NCBI GenBank assembly: GCA_964594985.1
Contig: CAZQNQ010000010.1
Location: forward strand, 1 to 64,000
Source of the DNA: JADLHS01 sp964594985
Lineage (GTDB): Bacteria > Verrucomicrobiota > Verrucomicrobiia > Limisphaerales > JADLHS01
Reading direction: 5' to 3'
Length of the DNA stretch: 64,000 nt
Position 1 is the stretch's first letter. Every line of letters starts with the position of its first letter. Below, piece after piece: positions 41,993 through 49,656 of the stretch. The notes under the pieces are model-generated. The model did no database searches and had not been told where the DNA came from. It saw only the letters and a list, made by a program, of their open reading frames with translations. The position numbers and the translations under genes were made by a program.

Positions 41993-42725
41993 TCAGTTGC
42001 TTCAGCGAATCAATGCCGATCTGCAGATGCTGGTCGGCGAATTGTTGCGTCACCTTGCGATCACTCGCGGCCGTCTTCACACCTTCCGGCACCATCGGTT
42101 GATCTGACACCAGCAACAGCGCGCCCGTGGGGATTTCATTGTGGAAACCGGTGATGAAAATCGTCGCGGTTTCCATATCAATCCCGATGCAGCGGATCTT
42201 GCGCAGGTACTTTTTGAACTTGCCGTCGTGCTCCCAGACCCGGCGATTCGTGGTGTAAACCGTGCCCGTCCAATAATCCTGCTTGTGATCGCGGATCGTG
42301 GTCGAGATCGCCTTCTGCAGACTGAAGGCCGGCAACGCCGGGACTTCCGGCGGATAATAATCGTTCGACGCGCCGTCCCCCCGGATGGCCGCGATGGGCA
42401 ACACCAGATTGCCGAGCGAAGCGACGTGTTTGATGCCGCCGCATTTGCCGAGGAACAACACCGCTTCCGGTTTGATGGCCGTGAGCAGATCCATGATGGT
42501 CGCCGCGCTGGCGCTGCCCATGCCAAAGTTGATGACGGTGATCCCCTTCGCCGTGGCATTGGGCATCGGGCAATCCAGCCCACGCACCGGCACATTGTGC
42601 CACTGGGCGAACATCTGGACGTAGTTGCTGAAATTGACGAGCAGGATGTGCTTGCCGAAGTCCTTGAGCGGCGTGCCGGTGTAGCGGGGCAACCAGTTGG
42701 CAACGATGGCGGCTTTGGTTTTCAT
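41955..42725 (-). CDS. amn: AMP nucleosidase
   Basis: A 256-residue nucleoside-phosphorylase-fold enzyme that splits AMP into adenine and ribose 5-phosphate. Motifs: ITVINFGMGSASAATIMDLL, VLFLGKCGGIKHVASLGNLV, IRGDGASNDYYPPEVPA, IGIDMETATIFITGF and LLLVSDQPMVPEGVK. It lacks the long N-terminal domain of E. coli Amn, as in other short forms. Start MKTKAAIVANWLP. Confidence 0.9.
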   Translation of the reverse strand: MKTKAAIVANWLPRYTGTPLKDFGKHILLVNFSNYVQMFAQWHNVPVRGLDCPMPNATAKGITVINFGMGSASAATIMDLLTAIKPEAVLFLGKCGGIKHVASLGNLVLPIAAIRGDGASNDYYPPEVPALPAFSLQKAISTTIRDHKQDYWTGTVYTTNRRVWEHDGKFKKYLRKIRCIGIDMETATIFITGFHNEIPTGALLLVSDQPMVPEGVKTAASDRKVTQQFADQHLQIGIDSLKQLINRGLTVKHLRF

Positions 42726-42807
42726 CTCGTTGCCACAGGTGTTTCACATGGAATCCGCGCCAGCGCAAGCTGAAAGGCGCAGGCAACTCAAGCACAGGAA
42801 TAAAAGG

Positions 42808-42941
42808 CAACGGCATCATTGGTTCTGATTCCTTTGCCAAACATTCTCCTGCCCTTGTCGTCAGCGGAATGTTTGTCAGGGGAATTTTCTCTCCCCGCGC
42901 CATTCCTCTGACAATCATGCCCCTGACGAACATGGCTTGGA
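42808..42941. repeat. repeat with multiple TTCCTCTGAC / CCCCTGACAA motifs
   Basis: Several short motifs repeat in both orientations: AATGTTTGTCAGGGGAAT, CATTCCTCTGACAATCATG, CCCCTGACGAACAT. A common intergenic repeat type in this window; lies in the divergent space between amn and the lipoprotein gene and may hold their promoters. Confidence 0.55.
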
Positions 42942-42984
42942 GAAGTGCTTGCGTTCCTTCATCCGCTTTTGAAACTCAGCGCCG

Positions 42985-43797
42985 ATGCAAAGACTGTTTC
43001 CCCTCTGGCTCGGATTGCTGGCCGCGTTCGTCAGCGGCTGCAACCACTCGCAATCGGTTTCCGTTGTATCTGATGTCGAGCGCGATGAAATCCAATCCCG
43101 CGTGACCAATCATTTCGCCCACGCCGTCATGTTCAAGCCGGCGGAAGGCGGCTCTGACAGCGCTCTGGCCACGCAACTCGCGCCGTTGCTCATTCAAGCC
43201 ACCGCCGCCACCAATGCGGCGGAGCAGCGGCCGGATCGTCCCAGCCTGACGCCACCGCTTTTGGCATTATCCGTCCACACCAACCTTGTGATGATTCACA
43301 CGAACCACTATCCGCAGTTCAGTTACGTCTGGAATCAGGCGGGCACCGGAGCCGCCGGGAGGGCCGCCACTTTACAAGGCGTGCGGATCACGTTGGATTC
43401 CCGGGGGGCACCCGTGATCTGGGAGGTGCTTCACGATTCCACCGGGGCCGACGTGATCTACGTGGCGCAATCCATCGAGGTGCTGGCACGGGCGGAGTTT
43501 GGCCCGCCACTGGCCGGACGGAAGTTCGCGGTGGAACGCAGCCGGAGCGAAGCCGAAACAGCCCTTGTTGCCAACATCATTGACGACGGCCCTGCCGCCA
43601 TGGGGCCGATTCTTTATCTGCAAGCCGACAATCACGATGTCATTACATTGATCTGCCGCTGCATGCCGGCGCAATTCCAAAACCTGCTCGCCCAACAAGA
43701 TTACGAACTGTTGCCTGCCATCCCTCAAAATCGGGACCAAAGCCGCTTTTCGCCGATGCCATTAGAGCAGCGCCTGCGGCTGCCCTCCCGCTTCTAA
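42985..43797 (+). CDS. hypothetical lipoprotein
   Basis: A 270-residue lipoprotein: signal peptide with lipobox AAFVSGC (Cys near residue 19). The rest has mixed beta and helix segments (SYVWNQAGTGAAGRAATLQG, VRITLDSRGAPVIWEVLHDS, GADVIYVAQSIEVLARAEFG) and a Cys pair in LICRCMPAQFQ. No known domain recognised. A plus-strand gene with no clear partner; the aminotransferase follows at 76 bp. Confidence 0.7.
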   Translation: MQRLFPLWLGLLAAFVSGCNHSQSVSVVSDVERDEIQSRVTNHFAHAVMFKPAEGGSDSALATQLAPLLIQATAATNAAEQRPDRPSLTPPLLALSVHTNLVMIHTNHYPQFSYVWNQAGTGAAGRAATLQGVRITLDSRGAPVIWEVLHDSTGADVIYVAQSIEVLARAEFGPPLAGRKFAVERSRSEAETALVANIIDDGPAAMGPILYLQADNHDVITLICRCMPAQFQNLLAQQDYELLPAIPQNRDQSRFSPMPLEQRLRLPSRF

Positions 43798-43872
43798 TTC
43801 TTGCGGTGGAAGCATTCGGTTCGCTAACCGGCGCTTGATTGCCAACGCCGGTTTTGAAACCATGCCCGCCCT

Positions 43873-44961
43873 ATGGGACATGTCAAACTCCACATTCCAG
43901 GACCGGTTGAAGTCAGCGAAAAGACTTACAAAGCTTTCTGCGCCCCGATGATCGGTCATCGCGGCCAAGGCTACAAAGATCTCGTCGCCAAGATTCAGCC
44001 GCAACTCCAGCAACTGCTTTACACCAAGCAACTCGTCTATCTGTCCACCTCCAGCGCGTGGGGTGTGATGGAAGGCGCGATCCGCAACGTCGTCTCCAAA
44101 AAAGTCCTCAACTGCATGTGCGGCGCGTTTTCGGACAAGTGGTTCGACGTGTCCAAGAAATGCGGCAAACAGGCCGACGCGCTCCAGGTCGAATGGGGTT
44201 CGCCCATCCGCGCCGAGGCGATTGACAAGAAACTCGCCACGGGCGAATTCGACGCGCTCACGCTCATCCACAATGAAACCTCGACCGGCACGATGAGCCC
44301 GCTCGCTGAGATCGCCGCGCTGAAGCAAAAGTATCCCGACGTCATGTTCATCGTGGATGCCGTCAGTTCGCTGACCGCGCTCCCGATCAAGTTCGACGAA
44401 CTTGGCATTGATGTGCTGCTGGCGGGAACGCAGAAAGCCTTCGCGTTGCCGCCCGGTTTCGCGGTGTTCACTTGCTCGCCCGCCGCGCTGGCCAAAGCGG
44501 CGACAATCAAAGATCGCGGTTATTACTTCGACTTTCTTGAGTTCCAGAAGAACGCCGAGCAAAGCATGACGCCCAGCACGCCGAGCATTTCGCACACGTA
44601 CGCGCTGAGTTCCAAGCTCGACGAATTCTTCGCCGAAGGTTTGGAGGCGCGTTTCGCCCGGCACAAGAAGACGAACCAGTTGACCCGCGACTGGGCGGCG
44701 AAGCATGGTTTCACGCTGTTCCCGGAAAAAGGGTTCGAGTCCGTCACCCTTTGCTGTGTGAACAACGGTGCGAAACCCGGCGGTCGCACCGTGGACGTGG
44801 CCAAGCTCCAGAAGCTCGTGAAGGAACAGGGTTTCCTGATTGACGGCGGCTACGGAAAGATCAAAGGCACGACGTTCCGCCTCTCCAACATGGGCGACGA
44901 AACCGAAGCCTCGATGAACCAGCTCTACGCCGCGCTCGACAAGGCAATGACGCAACTGTGA
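43873..44961 (+). CDS. class V aminotransferase (serine/alanine-glyoxylate type)
   Basis: A 362-residue PLP enzyme. HIPGPVEVSEKTYKAF and MIGHRGQGYKDL are typical openings; the cofactor Asp is in FIVDAVSSLTALPI and the Schiff-base Lys in LLAGTQKAFALPPGF. Members transfer the amino group of Ser or Ala to glyoxylate, or act as phosphoserine-type transaminases. Its stop overlaps the start of the next gene (GTGA), so they are co-translated. Confidence 0.9.
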   Translation: MGHVKLHIPGPVEVSEKTYKAFCAPMIGHRGQGYKDLVAKIQPQLQQLLYTKQLVYLSTSSAWGVMEGAIRNVVSKKVLNCMCGAFSDKWFDVSKKCGKQADALQVEWGSPIRAEAIDKKLATGEFDALTLIHNETSTGTMSPLAEIAALKQKYPDVMFIVDAVSSLTALPIKFDELGIDVLLAGTQKAFALPPGFAVFTCSPAALAKAATIKDRGYYFDFLEFQKNAEQSMTPSTPSISHTYALSSKLDEFFAEGLEARFARHKKTNQLTRDWAAKHGFTLFPEKGFESVTLCCVNNGAKPGGRTVDVAKLQKLVKEQGFLIDGGYGKIKGTTFRLSNMGDETEASMNQLYAALDKAMTQL

Positions 44962-45881
44962 GAGGTCCAGCCGGAGGTGACGGTTACCAGTTGGTCCAGC
45001 TTACGAGTGGGGGCTACAGCCTCCACTCGCTTGCGTACGGGGAGACCTTTCATCCCGTCATCGGCCCGGTCGCCGAGGCGGAAGCGCTTTACGTCAACCA
45101 ACTCCGCCTCCGCGAACGGCTCAAGAATCACACCGGCGACTTCGTGATCTGGGACGTCGGCCTCGGCGCTGCCGCCAATGCGCTCACCGTCCTCCGTGCC
45201 GCGCGCGATCTGACGACATCAATCCGGCTGGTCAGCTTCGATAATACCACCGAACCACTGGAATTTGCGCTGAAGAATGCCGCCGCCCTCGGCTATTTCG
45301 GCGGCTACGAAAGTCAAACCCGGGCCATCCTTGATCAGCGCGCCATCCGGTTCACCAATGGCGCGCACGACGTAAACTGGCAATTTTATCTGGGGGATTT
45401 CCCGACGCTATTGACGGCTGCGTTGGCGCGCCGATCTCCGTATCGGCCCGCTTCCAGCCTTTCAGCCCAACCCGCCGAATCGGAGTTCGGCGCTCCGCCC
45501 CACGCCATCCTGTTCGACGCTTTCTCGCCCGCCAAGAATCCGGCGATGTGGTCGCTGCCCTTGTTCACGAAGTTGTTTCAACTGCTCGATCCGCAACGCC
45601 CCTGCGCGCTGCCCACGTATTCGCGCAGCACCATCATGCGCGTGACGCTTTTACTGGCGGGATTTCATGTCGGCGTTGGCCACGCGACCGGAGAGAAGGA
45701 AGAAACGACCATTGCCGCCAATACCCGGGAGCTGATCACCGAACCGCTGAACCTGCGCTGGCTGGAACGCGCCCGCCGCTCGCACAGTGCCGAACCGTTG
45801 CACGATGACGTTTACAAGATCGGCCCGCTCACGCCGGAAAGCTGGGAAAAACTACGCTCGCACCCGCAGTTTCAACCGTAG
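44958..45881 (+). CDS. MnmC-like (DUF752) methyltransferase carrying an in-frame palindromic repeat
   Basis: A 307-residue protein with tRNA U34 methyltransferase-like motifs: LVQLTSGGYSLHSLAYGETF, FHPVIGPVAEAEALYV, VIWDVGLGAAANALTVLRAA (AdoMet loop), and HAILFDAFSPAKNPAMWSLP (MnmC signature). Starts at GTG. Residues about 157-180 (RRSPYRPASSLSAQPAESEF, then GAPP) form an extra loop encoded by a palindromic repeat exactly before the HAILFDAFSP strand. Confidence 0.85.
   Translation: MRGPAGGDGYQLVQLTSGGYSLHSLAYGETFHPVIGPVAEAEALYVNQLRLRERLKNHTGDFVIWDVGLGAAANALTVLRAARDLTTSIRLVSFDNTTEPLEFALKNAAALGYFGGYESQTRAILDQRAIRFTNGAHDVNWQFYLGDFPTLLTAALARRSPYRPASSLSAQPAESEFGAPPHAILFDAFSPAKNPAMWSLPLFTKLFQLLDPQRPCALPTYSRSTIMRVTLLLAGFHVGVGHATGEKEETTIAANTRELITEPLNLRWLERARRSHSAEPLHDDVYKIGPLTPESWEKLRSHPQFQP
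45429..45492. repeat. palindromic repeat in frame inside the MnmC-like gene
   Basis: Arms CGCCGATCTCCGTATCGGC (45429-45447) and GCCGAATCGGAGTTCGGCG (45474-45492) are inverse copies with 16 of 19 matches; the right arm continues to CTCC, giving the GGAGCGCCG end shared with the cstA repeat. Frame stays open through it. Confidence 0.85.
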
Positions 45882-46300
45882 CGCATCCCGCGACTCATCG
45901 GGAACGTGTTCGGCAAATGTCGCACCTCGCGCACTTCCCCTTCCTTGAGCAACACCTCCACGATATCAAAGCGAATTTTCACCGGCGGATTCTTGAGCCG
46001 GCGCAAGTAGTCCAGTGCGGTTTTGGAAAGCAACCGCTTCTTCCGCGCATCCACAGCGGCGGCGGGCCGCGTCCATTCCTCCGAGGAACGCGTCTTCACT
46101 TCGATGAACACCAGGCAATCCATGTCGCGAAAGATGAGATCAATCTCGCCGCGCTCTGAACGGAAGTTGGCCGTAAGAAACTTCAGCCCTCGCTCTTGCA
46201 GATGCTGCTTCGCGGCGCGTTCGCCCAATGCCCCGCGCCGCAAATGTTCCGGCTGAACCTTCCCACCAAACCAAGATCGAATGCCTTCAAACAGCTCCAT
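45872..46300 (-). CDS. yraN: YraN family (UPF0102) endonuclease-like protein
   Basis: A 142-residue protein with a restriction-endonuclease-like fold: RGALGERAAKQHLQERGLKF, FRSERGEIDLIFRDMDCLVF, IEVKTRSSEEW (Glu-x-Lys metal site). Conserved in nearly all bacteria, role unclear. Its 3' end overlaps the MnmC-like gene on the other strand by 10 bp. Confidence 0.92.
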   Translation of the reverse strand: MELFEGIRSWFGGKVQPEHLRRGALGERAAKQHLQERGLKFLTANFRSERGEIDLIFRDMDCLVFIEVKTRSSEEWTRPAAAVDARKKRLLSKTALDYLRRLKNPPVKIRFDIVEVLLKEGEVREVRHLPNTFPMSRGMRYG

Positions 46301-46682
46301 GCGCGTTTCCAGTGATACCGGGACAGCGCGCCATGACCAGCCTTATTTGCTTTAGCCGACCTTCTGCCAATCCGGTGGCCAGGCCAAAAATTGACTGGCT
46401 TGCCACGCAGCCACAATTCCGCTAGTATCCGCTCCGCCAGTCGCGCTGCGGTGCAGCATAGTTTCGGCGTTTGGGAAGGGGTGTTTCAGGTCGTGAGTGT
46501 GAATCATGATAGGGTGGGTGAAGCAAGATTTGGCCAGCTCCTCATCCTTGATGATGGGGGCAGCGTAAGCAGCCTCAGAAATTAGGAGGTTGACAAAGCT
46601 GAGAACTAGTCAAATTTTCACAGTAGGTAAGCTAGGTAGCTGAGTCTGAAACCAGTAGTAAAGCAGCGACAAGGGCAAAACT
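46301..46682. other. gene-free leader region, possible promoter at 46590
   Basis: About 380 bp without a convincing gene. TTGACA at 46590-46595 followed 17 nt later by AATTTT could be a promoter for the PUR-type gene. A strong AGGAGGT at 46584-46590 has no start codon at usable distance. The segment 46520-46680 is AT-richer with short repeated AGCTAGGTAGCTGAG-like pieces and might be a structured leader. Confidence 0.35.
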
Positions 46683-46967
46683 ATGATCTCAAACGAACGT
46701 CCGTCGCCTTACGGTCATCATAAACCATACGGGGCACCCAAACCTCCGGTGAACGAAGACACCCTGCGCTCTGAAAGGATTCAGATCGAGCGCAAGTCCT
46801 TCCAGTTCACCCTGAAGGAGAATCCGCGTGGTCGTTTCCTCCGCATCACCGAAGACGTCGGCGGACGTCGCGACACCATCATCATCCCGGCTCCGGGCTT
46901 GGAAGACTTCAAAAAGTTGATTGATGAAATGGTGAAGGCTTCGGCCGAGATTCCGCCGAAGGCATAA
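46683..46967 (+). CDS. PUR/DUF3276-type nucleic-acid-binding protein
   Basis: A 94-residue protein. After a flexible Pro/His-rich N-terminus, residues 28-90 match the PUR repeat of bacterial DUF3276: LRSERIQIERKSFQFTLKEN, RGRFLRITEDVGGRRDTIII, GLEDFKKLIDEMVKA. Such proteins bind single-stranded DNA or RNA. Convergent with rsfS, four bases apart. Confidence 0.85.
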   Translation: MISNERPSPYGHHKPYGAPKPPVNEDTLRSERIQIERKSFQFTLKENPRGRFLRITEDVGGRRDTIIIPAPGLEDFKKLIDEMVKASAEIPPKA

Positions 46968-46971
46968 GCGA

Positions 46972-47400
46972 CTAGGCCTTGGAGGCCTTCCGCTTCACAG
47001 CGGACTTGGCCTTTTTCTTGGGTGCCGCCTTGGTGGCTTTTCCGGGCTTGTCCGGCATGCCGGGCTTGATCTGCGGGGCATCACCCCACAGGCCCTCCAA
47101 ATCGTAACGCTCGCGCACTTCGGCGCGCATCACATGGATGATGACGTCGAAGTAGTCCAAAACCACCCAGTCTCCGTTCATGCTCCCATCCGTGGCGCGC
47201 GGACGCAATTCGTGTCCATCCCGCAGCTTATCCACGATCTCTTTCACGATGGAGCGCAGGTGCGGCGAACTCGTGCCGGACACGAGGACAAAATAATCCG
47301 TCACGCTCGAAAGTTTGCGGACATCGAGCACGAGGAGGTTCTCGGCCTTCTTGTTATCGGCGAGTTCCCGGCACAGCAGGGCTAGGTTTTTTGAATCCAT
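46972..47400 (-). CDS. rsfS: ribosomal silencing factor RsfS
   Basis: A 142-residue protein that binds uL14 and blocks subunit joining when nutrients are scarce. Motifs: CRELADNKKAENLLVLDVRK, VTDYFVLVSGTSSPHLRSIV, DWVVLDYFDVIIHVMRAEVR and YDLEGLWGDA. The Lys/Ala-rich tail (KAAPKKKAKSAVKRKASKA) is an added basic extension. Start MDSKNLALL. It follows nadD by 25 bp, the usual nadD-rsfS pair. Confidence 0.95.
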   Translation of the reverse strand: MDSKNLALLCRELADNKKAENLLVLDVRKLSSVTDYFVLVSGTSSPHLRSIVKEIVDKLRDGHELRPRATDGSMNGDWVVLDYFDVIIHVMRAEVRERYDLEGLWGDAPQIKPGMPDKPGKATKAAPKKKAKSAVKRKASKA

Positions 47401-47425
47401 CGCGAGCAAGTTGGCGAACCGGCGC

Positions 47426-48001
47426 TCAAAGATAAAGCTGATTGTTGCGGATGACCTCGGCCACCGCTGGCGGGACGAGCGGTTCAATCGCCTGCCTGGC
47501 TTTGACCCGGGCGCGGATTTGCGAGGCGGAAACGCCGAAGGGAAACCCCTTGAGATACTGCCCATGAAACGGTGCGGGTAACGGCACTGGAGTATCGCCG
47601 GGGCGCGGGATCACCACAAATTCGGCCAGCTTGGCGAGCGCGTCGGCTTCGCGCCACTTGGGCAGACCGGGAACATTGTCCGCCCCGATGAGATAAAAAA
47701 GCTTCGCCCCCGGAAAGCGTTGTGCAAAGTAACGCACCGTATCCACCGTGAATGATGTGCCACCCCGCTGAAGTTCCACCTCGTCCACTTCGCAGTTGCT
47801 CCGCCCCGCCAACGCCAGCCGGATCATTGCCAGTCGCAGTTCACGAGGCGCGGGTTGTTGTTCCGGCTTGAACGGCGAACGCGCCGCCGGGATGAAGAAT
47901 AGGCGTTCCAATTGTAGCTCTTCCAAGGCCGCCTGGCCGACCAGCACGTGCCCATTATGAATGGGGTCAAATGATCCGCCGTACAATCCGATGCGTTGCA
48001 C
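47426..48001 (-). CDS. nadD: nicotinate-nucleotide adenylyltransferase
   Basis: A 191-residue nucleotidyltransferase of NAD synthesis. The ATP-binding start is IGLYGGSFDPIHNGHVLVG, then FIPAARSPFKPE, GTSFTVDTVRYF, LIGADNVPGLPKWREA, VIPRPGD, and the C-terminal ISxxxIR-like FGVSASQIRARVK. Upstream gene of rsfS. Confidence 0.95.
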   Translation of the reverse strand: MQRIGLYGGSFDPIHNGHVLVGQAALEELQLERLFFIPAARSPFKPEQQPAPRELRLAMIRLALAGRSNCEVDEVELQRGGTSFTVDTVRYFAQRFPGAKLFYLIGADNVPGLPKWREADALAKLAEFVVIPRPGDTPVPLPAPFHGQYLKGFPFGVSASQIRARVKARQAIEPLVPPAVAEVIRNNQLYL

Positions 48002-48043
48002 GGGAAAAGTAAATCGGATGCCCGCAGTTTTGGCGATGCCAAA

Positions 48044-49348
48044 TCAGGCGAACGCGGTTTCTCGAAAACCAACCAATTGCATCGCCGTGCGGGCTTCGGG
48101 ATTCTTCATGAACAAATCCCAGACGAAACCGCTGCGCGCATTTTCGGCCATCAGCAGGGTGATGCCGGTATTGATGCCCACGTAGTCACGGGACGACCAG
48201 CCGGTCACCGGATTGAACGCATCCGTGAAGCCAAACCGTCCCCAAGCCTTGCTCCCAAAGCGTTCGCGCATCCCGCGTAAGACCGCGAGCGAATCCGCCG
48301 GCAGAAACGGCAACGAGCCGCCCGCCGCGCACGGAACGACCGACCCATCAATCGGCCCTTGGCGCGGCGGTCCGCCCCAGATCACGTAACCTTGCGGCGA
48401 TTCTGACGCCGTGATCCCCCAAAGCTCGTCGGAGTAGTGGGGGAATTCATCCTTGAGATCGGTGCAGAATCGCCGGTGAACCAGGGTCGCCAGTGCGGAA
48501 TTGCGGAAATAATCCGCGTGTCCGTCATGTTGGCGACGAAAATCAAACCATGCGTGGGAGTATTGGTGGATGAAGATCGGGGCTGCCACGTCTATGTAAC
48601 TGTAACCGCCATAGTTCATCACCGGACGATGCCACGCATTCCAAGCAGCGGCTGGGATCGCATGTTCGGACGCGCCGATGGCCAGCAGGTAAAGCATCAT
48701 GTGCTCGGAATAAGTGTCCCAGCGCGCCGTCAAGAAGCCGCGTTCCGGCGTCCAGCCATGACTCAGAAACGGCCCATTGCGATAGAGCCATTGCCAATCC
48801 ACTCGATTATAGATGCTGGTGGCGAGCTCCTTGATCTCGTCGTCGGCAAAATACTCCCGGCAACTCAGCACCCCGCACAGCAGGATGGCGGTATCAATCG
48901 AGGAAATCTCGCTCTGCCAAACCCGCGCCCCGGATTGCCAGTCAATGAAGTGATAGAAAAAACCACGCGCCGTCGGCGTGCCGCTCCACAAAAATCGCAA
49001 CGTCTTCCGCGCCCGTTCCGCCGCTTCGCCCCGCTTCATCCAACCGCGTTCGGCGGCGATGCAGAGCGACGTCAGGCCAAACCCGGTGGCCGCGATGCTG
49101 GAAACCGTATTCCACTTATCATCCACCAGCCGCCCGAGGTTCTTGACCATGCCCGTCTTGGGATGCGCGCATTCGCGGAAAAACTGGAAGCTGGCGCGGG
49201 AAAGTTCGTCGAGAAAAGTATCATCCTGCGGGGAAAGGCGGGCGGCGGGAGGATTCCAGATTTCCGGAACGCGAAGGGTGACCGCCGCGCTGGCCACTCC
49301 GGCAACTCCCAGCGCCAGCTTCGTCAACATCGCCCGTCGTGTCATCAT
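48044..49348 (-). CDS. glucoamylase-family (GH144-like) protein with Tat signal
   Basis: A 434-residue exported protein. The twin-arginine-like start is MMTRRAMLTKLALGVAGVAS. The (alpha/alpha)6 domain shows LDELSRASFQFFRECAHPKT, GMVKNLGRLVDDKWNTVSSI, SIAATGFGLTSLCIAAERGW, FYHFIDWQSGARVWQSEISS, GWTPERGFLTARWDTYSEHM, and DELWGITASESPQGY. This is the family holding beta-1,2-glucanases (GH144) and related enzymes. The upstream extension of the frame is discarded. Confidence 0.85.
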   Translation of the reverse strand: MMTRRAMLTKLALGVAGVASAAVTLRVPEIWNPPAARLSPQDDTFLDELSRASFQFFRECAHPKTGMVKNLGRLVDDKWNTVSSIAATGFGLTSLCIAAERGWMKRGEAAERARKTLRFLWSGTPTARGFFYHFIDWQSGARVWQSEISSIDTAILLCGVLSCREYFADDEIKELATSIYNRVDWQWLYRNGPFLSHGWTPERGFLTARWDTYSEHMMLYLLAIGASEHAIPAAAWNAWHRPVMNYGGYSYIDVAAPIFIHQYSHAWFDFRRQHDGHADYFRNSALATLVHRRFCTDLKDEFPHYSDELWGITASESPQGYVIWGGPPRQGPIDGSVVPCAAGGSLPFLPADSLAVLRGMRERFGSKAWGRFGFTDAFNPVTGWSSRDYVGINTGITLLMAENARSGFVWDLFMKNPEARTAMQLVGFRETAFA

Positions 49349-49656
49349 GCTCGGCAATACGGCCCGAACAAACTCCTCCGCCTTCTGATCCGACCTGCGT
49401 CCCGAGGGACGGCGGCTGTGCGATGCCGCAAACGCCTCCAAACTTCGTTCGCCAGGATTTCACCCGGCGCTCTTACTGCGCTCCCGCAACTGGTCGGAAG
49501 GAAGAAAAGAAGCGGCAACCTCACTCGCACAGAGTTTCTTCATAGCTGTACTCGCACATTAACACCGAACATTTGGCGAGCAAGGGCGACTATTGGAAAC
49601 CGCTGAGAAAAATCACGGACAACTGTCGGTTGGCGATACAGAGCAATAATCCTTCG
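49349..49656. other. gene-free stretch between the GH144-like gene and cstA
   Basis: About 308 bp. Contains CGTCCCGAGGGACGG palindrome at about 49398 and no convincing gene. The promoter of the GH144-like gene should lie here. Confidence 0.4.

Noticed and set aside
46584..46590. Strong Shine-Dalgarno AGGAGGT in the leader before the PUR-type gene
   Set aside because: No start codon at a usable distance opens a frame worth calling.
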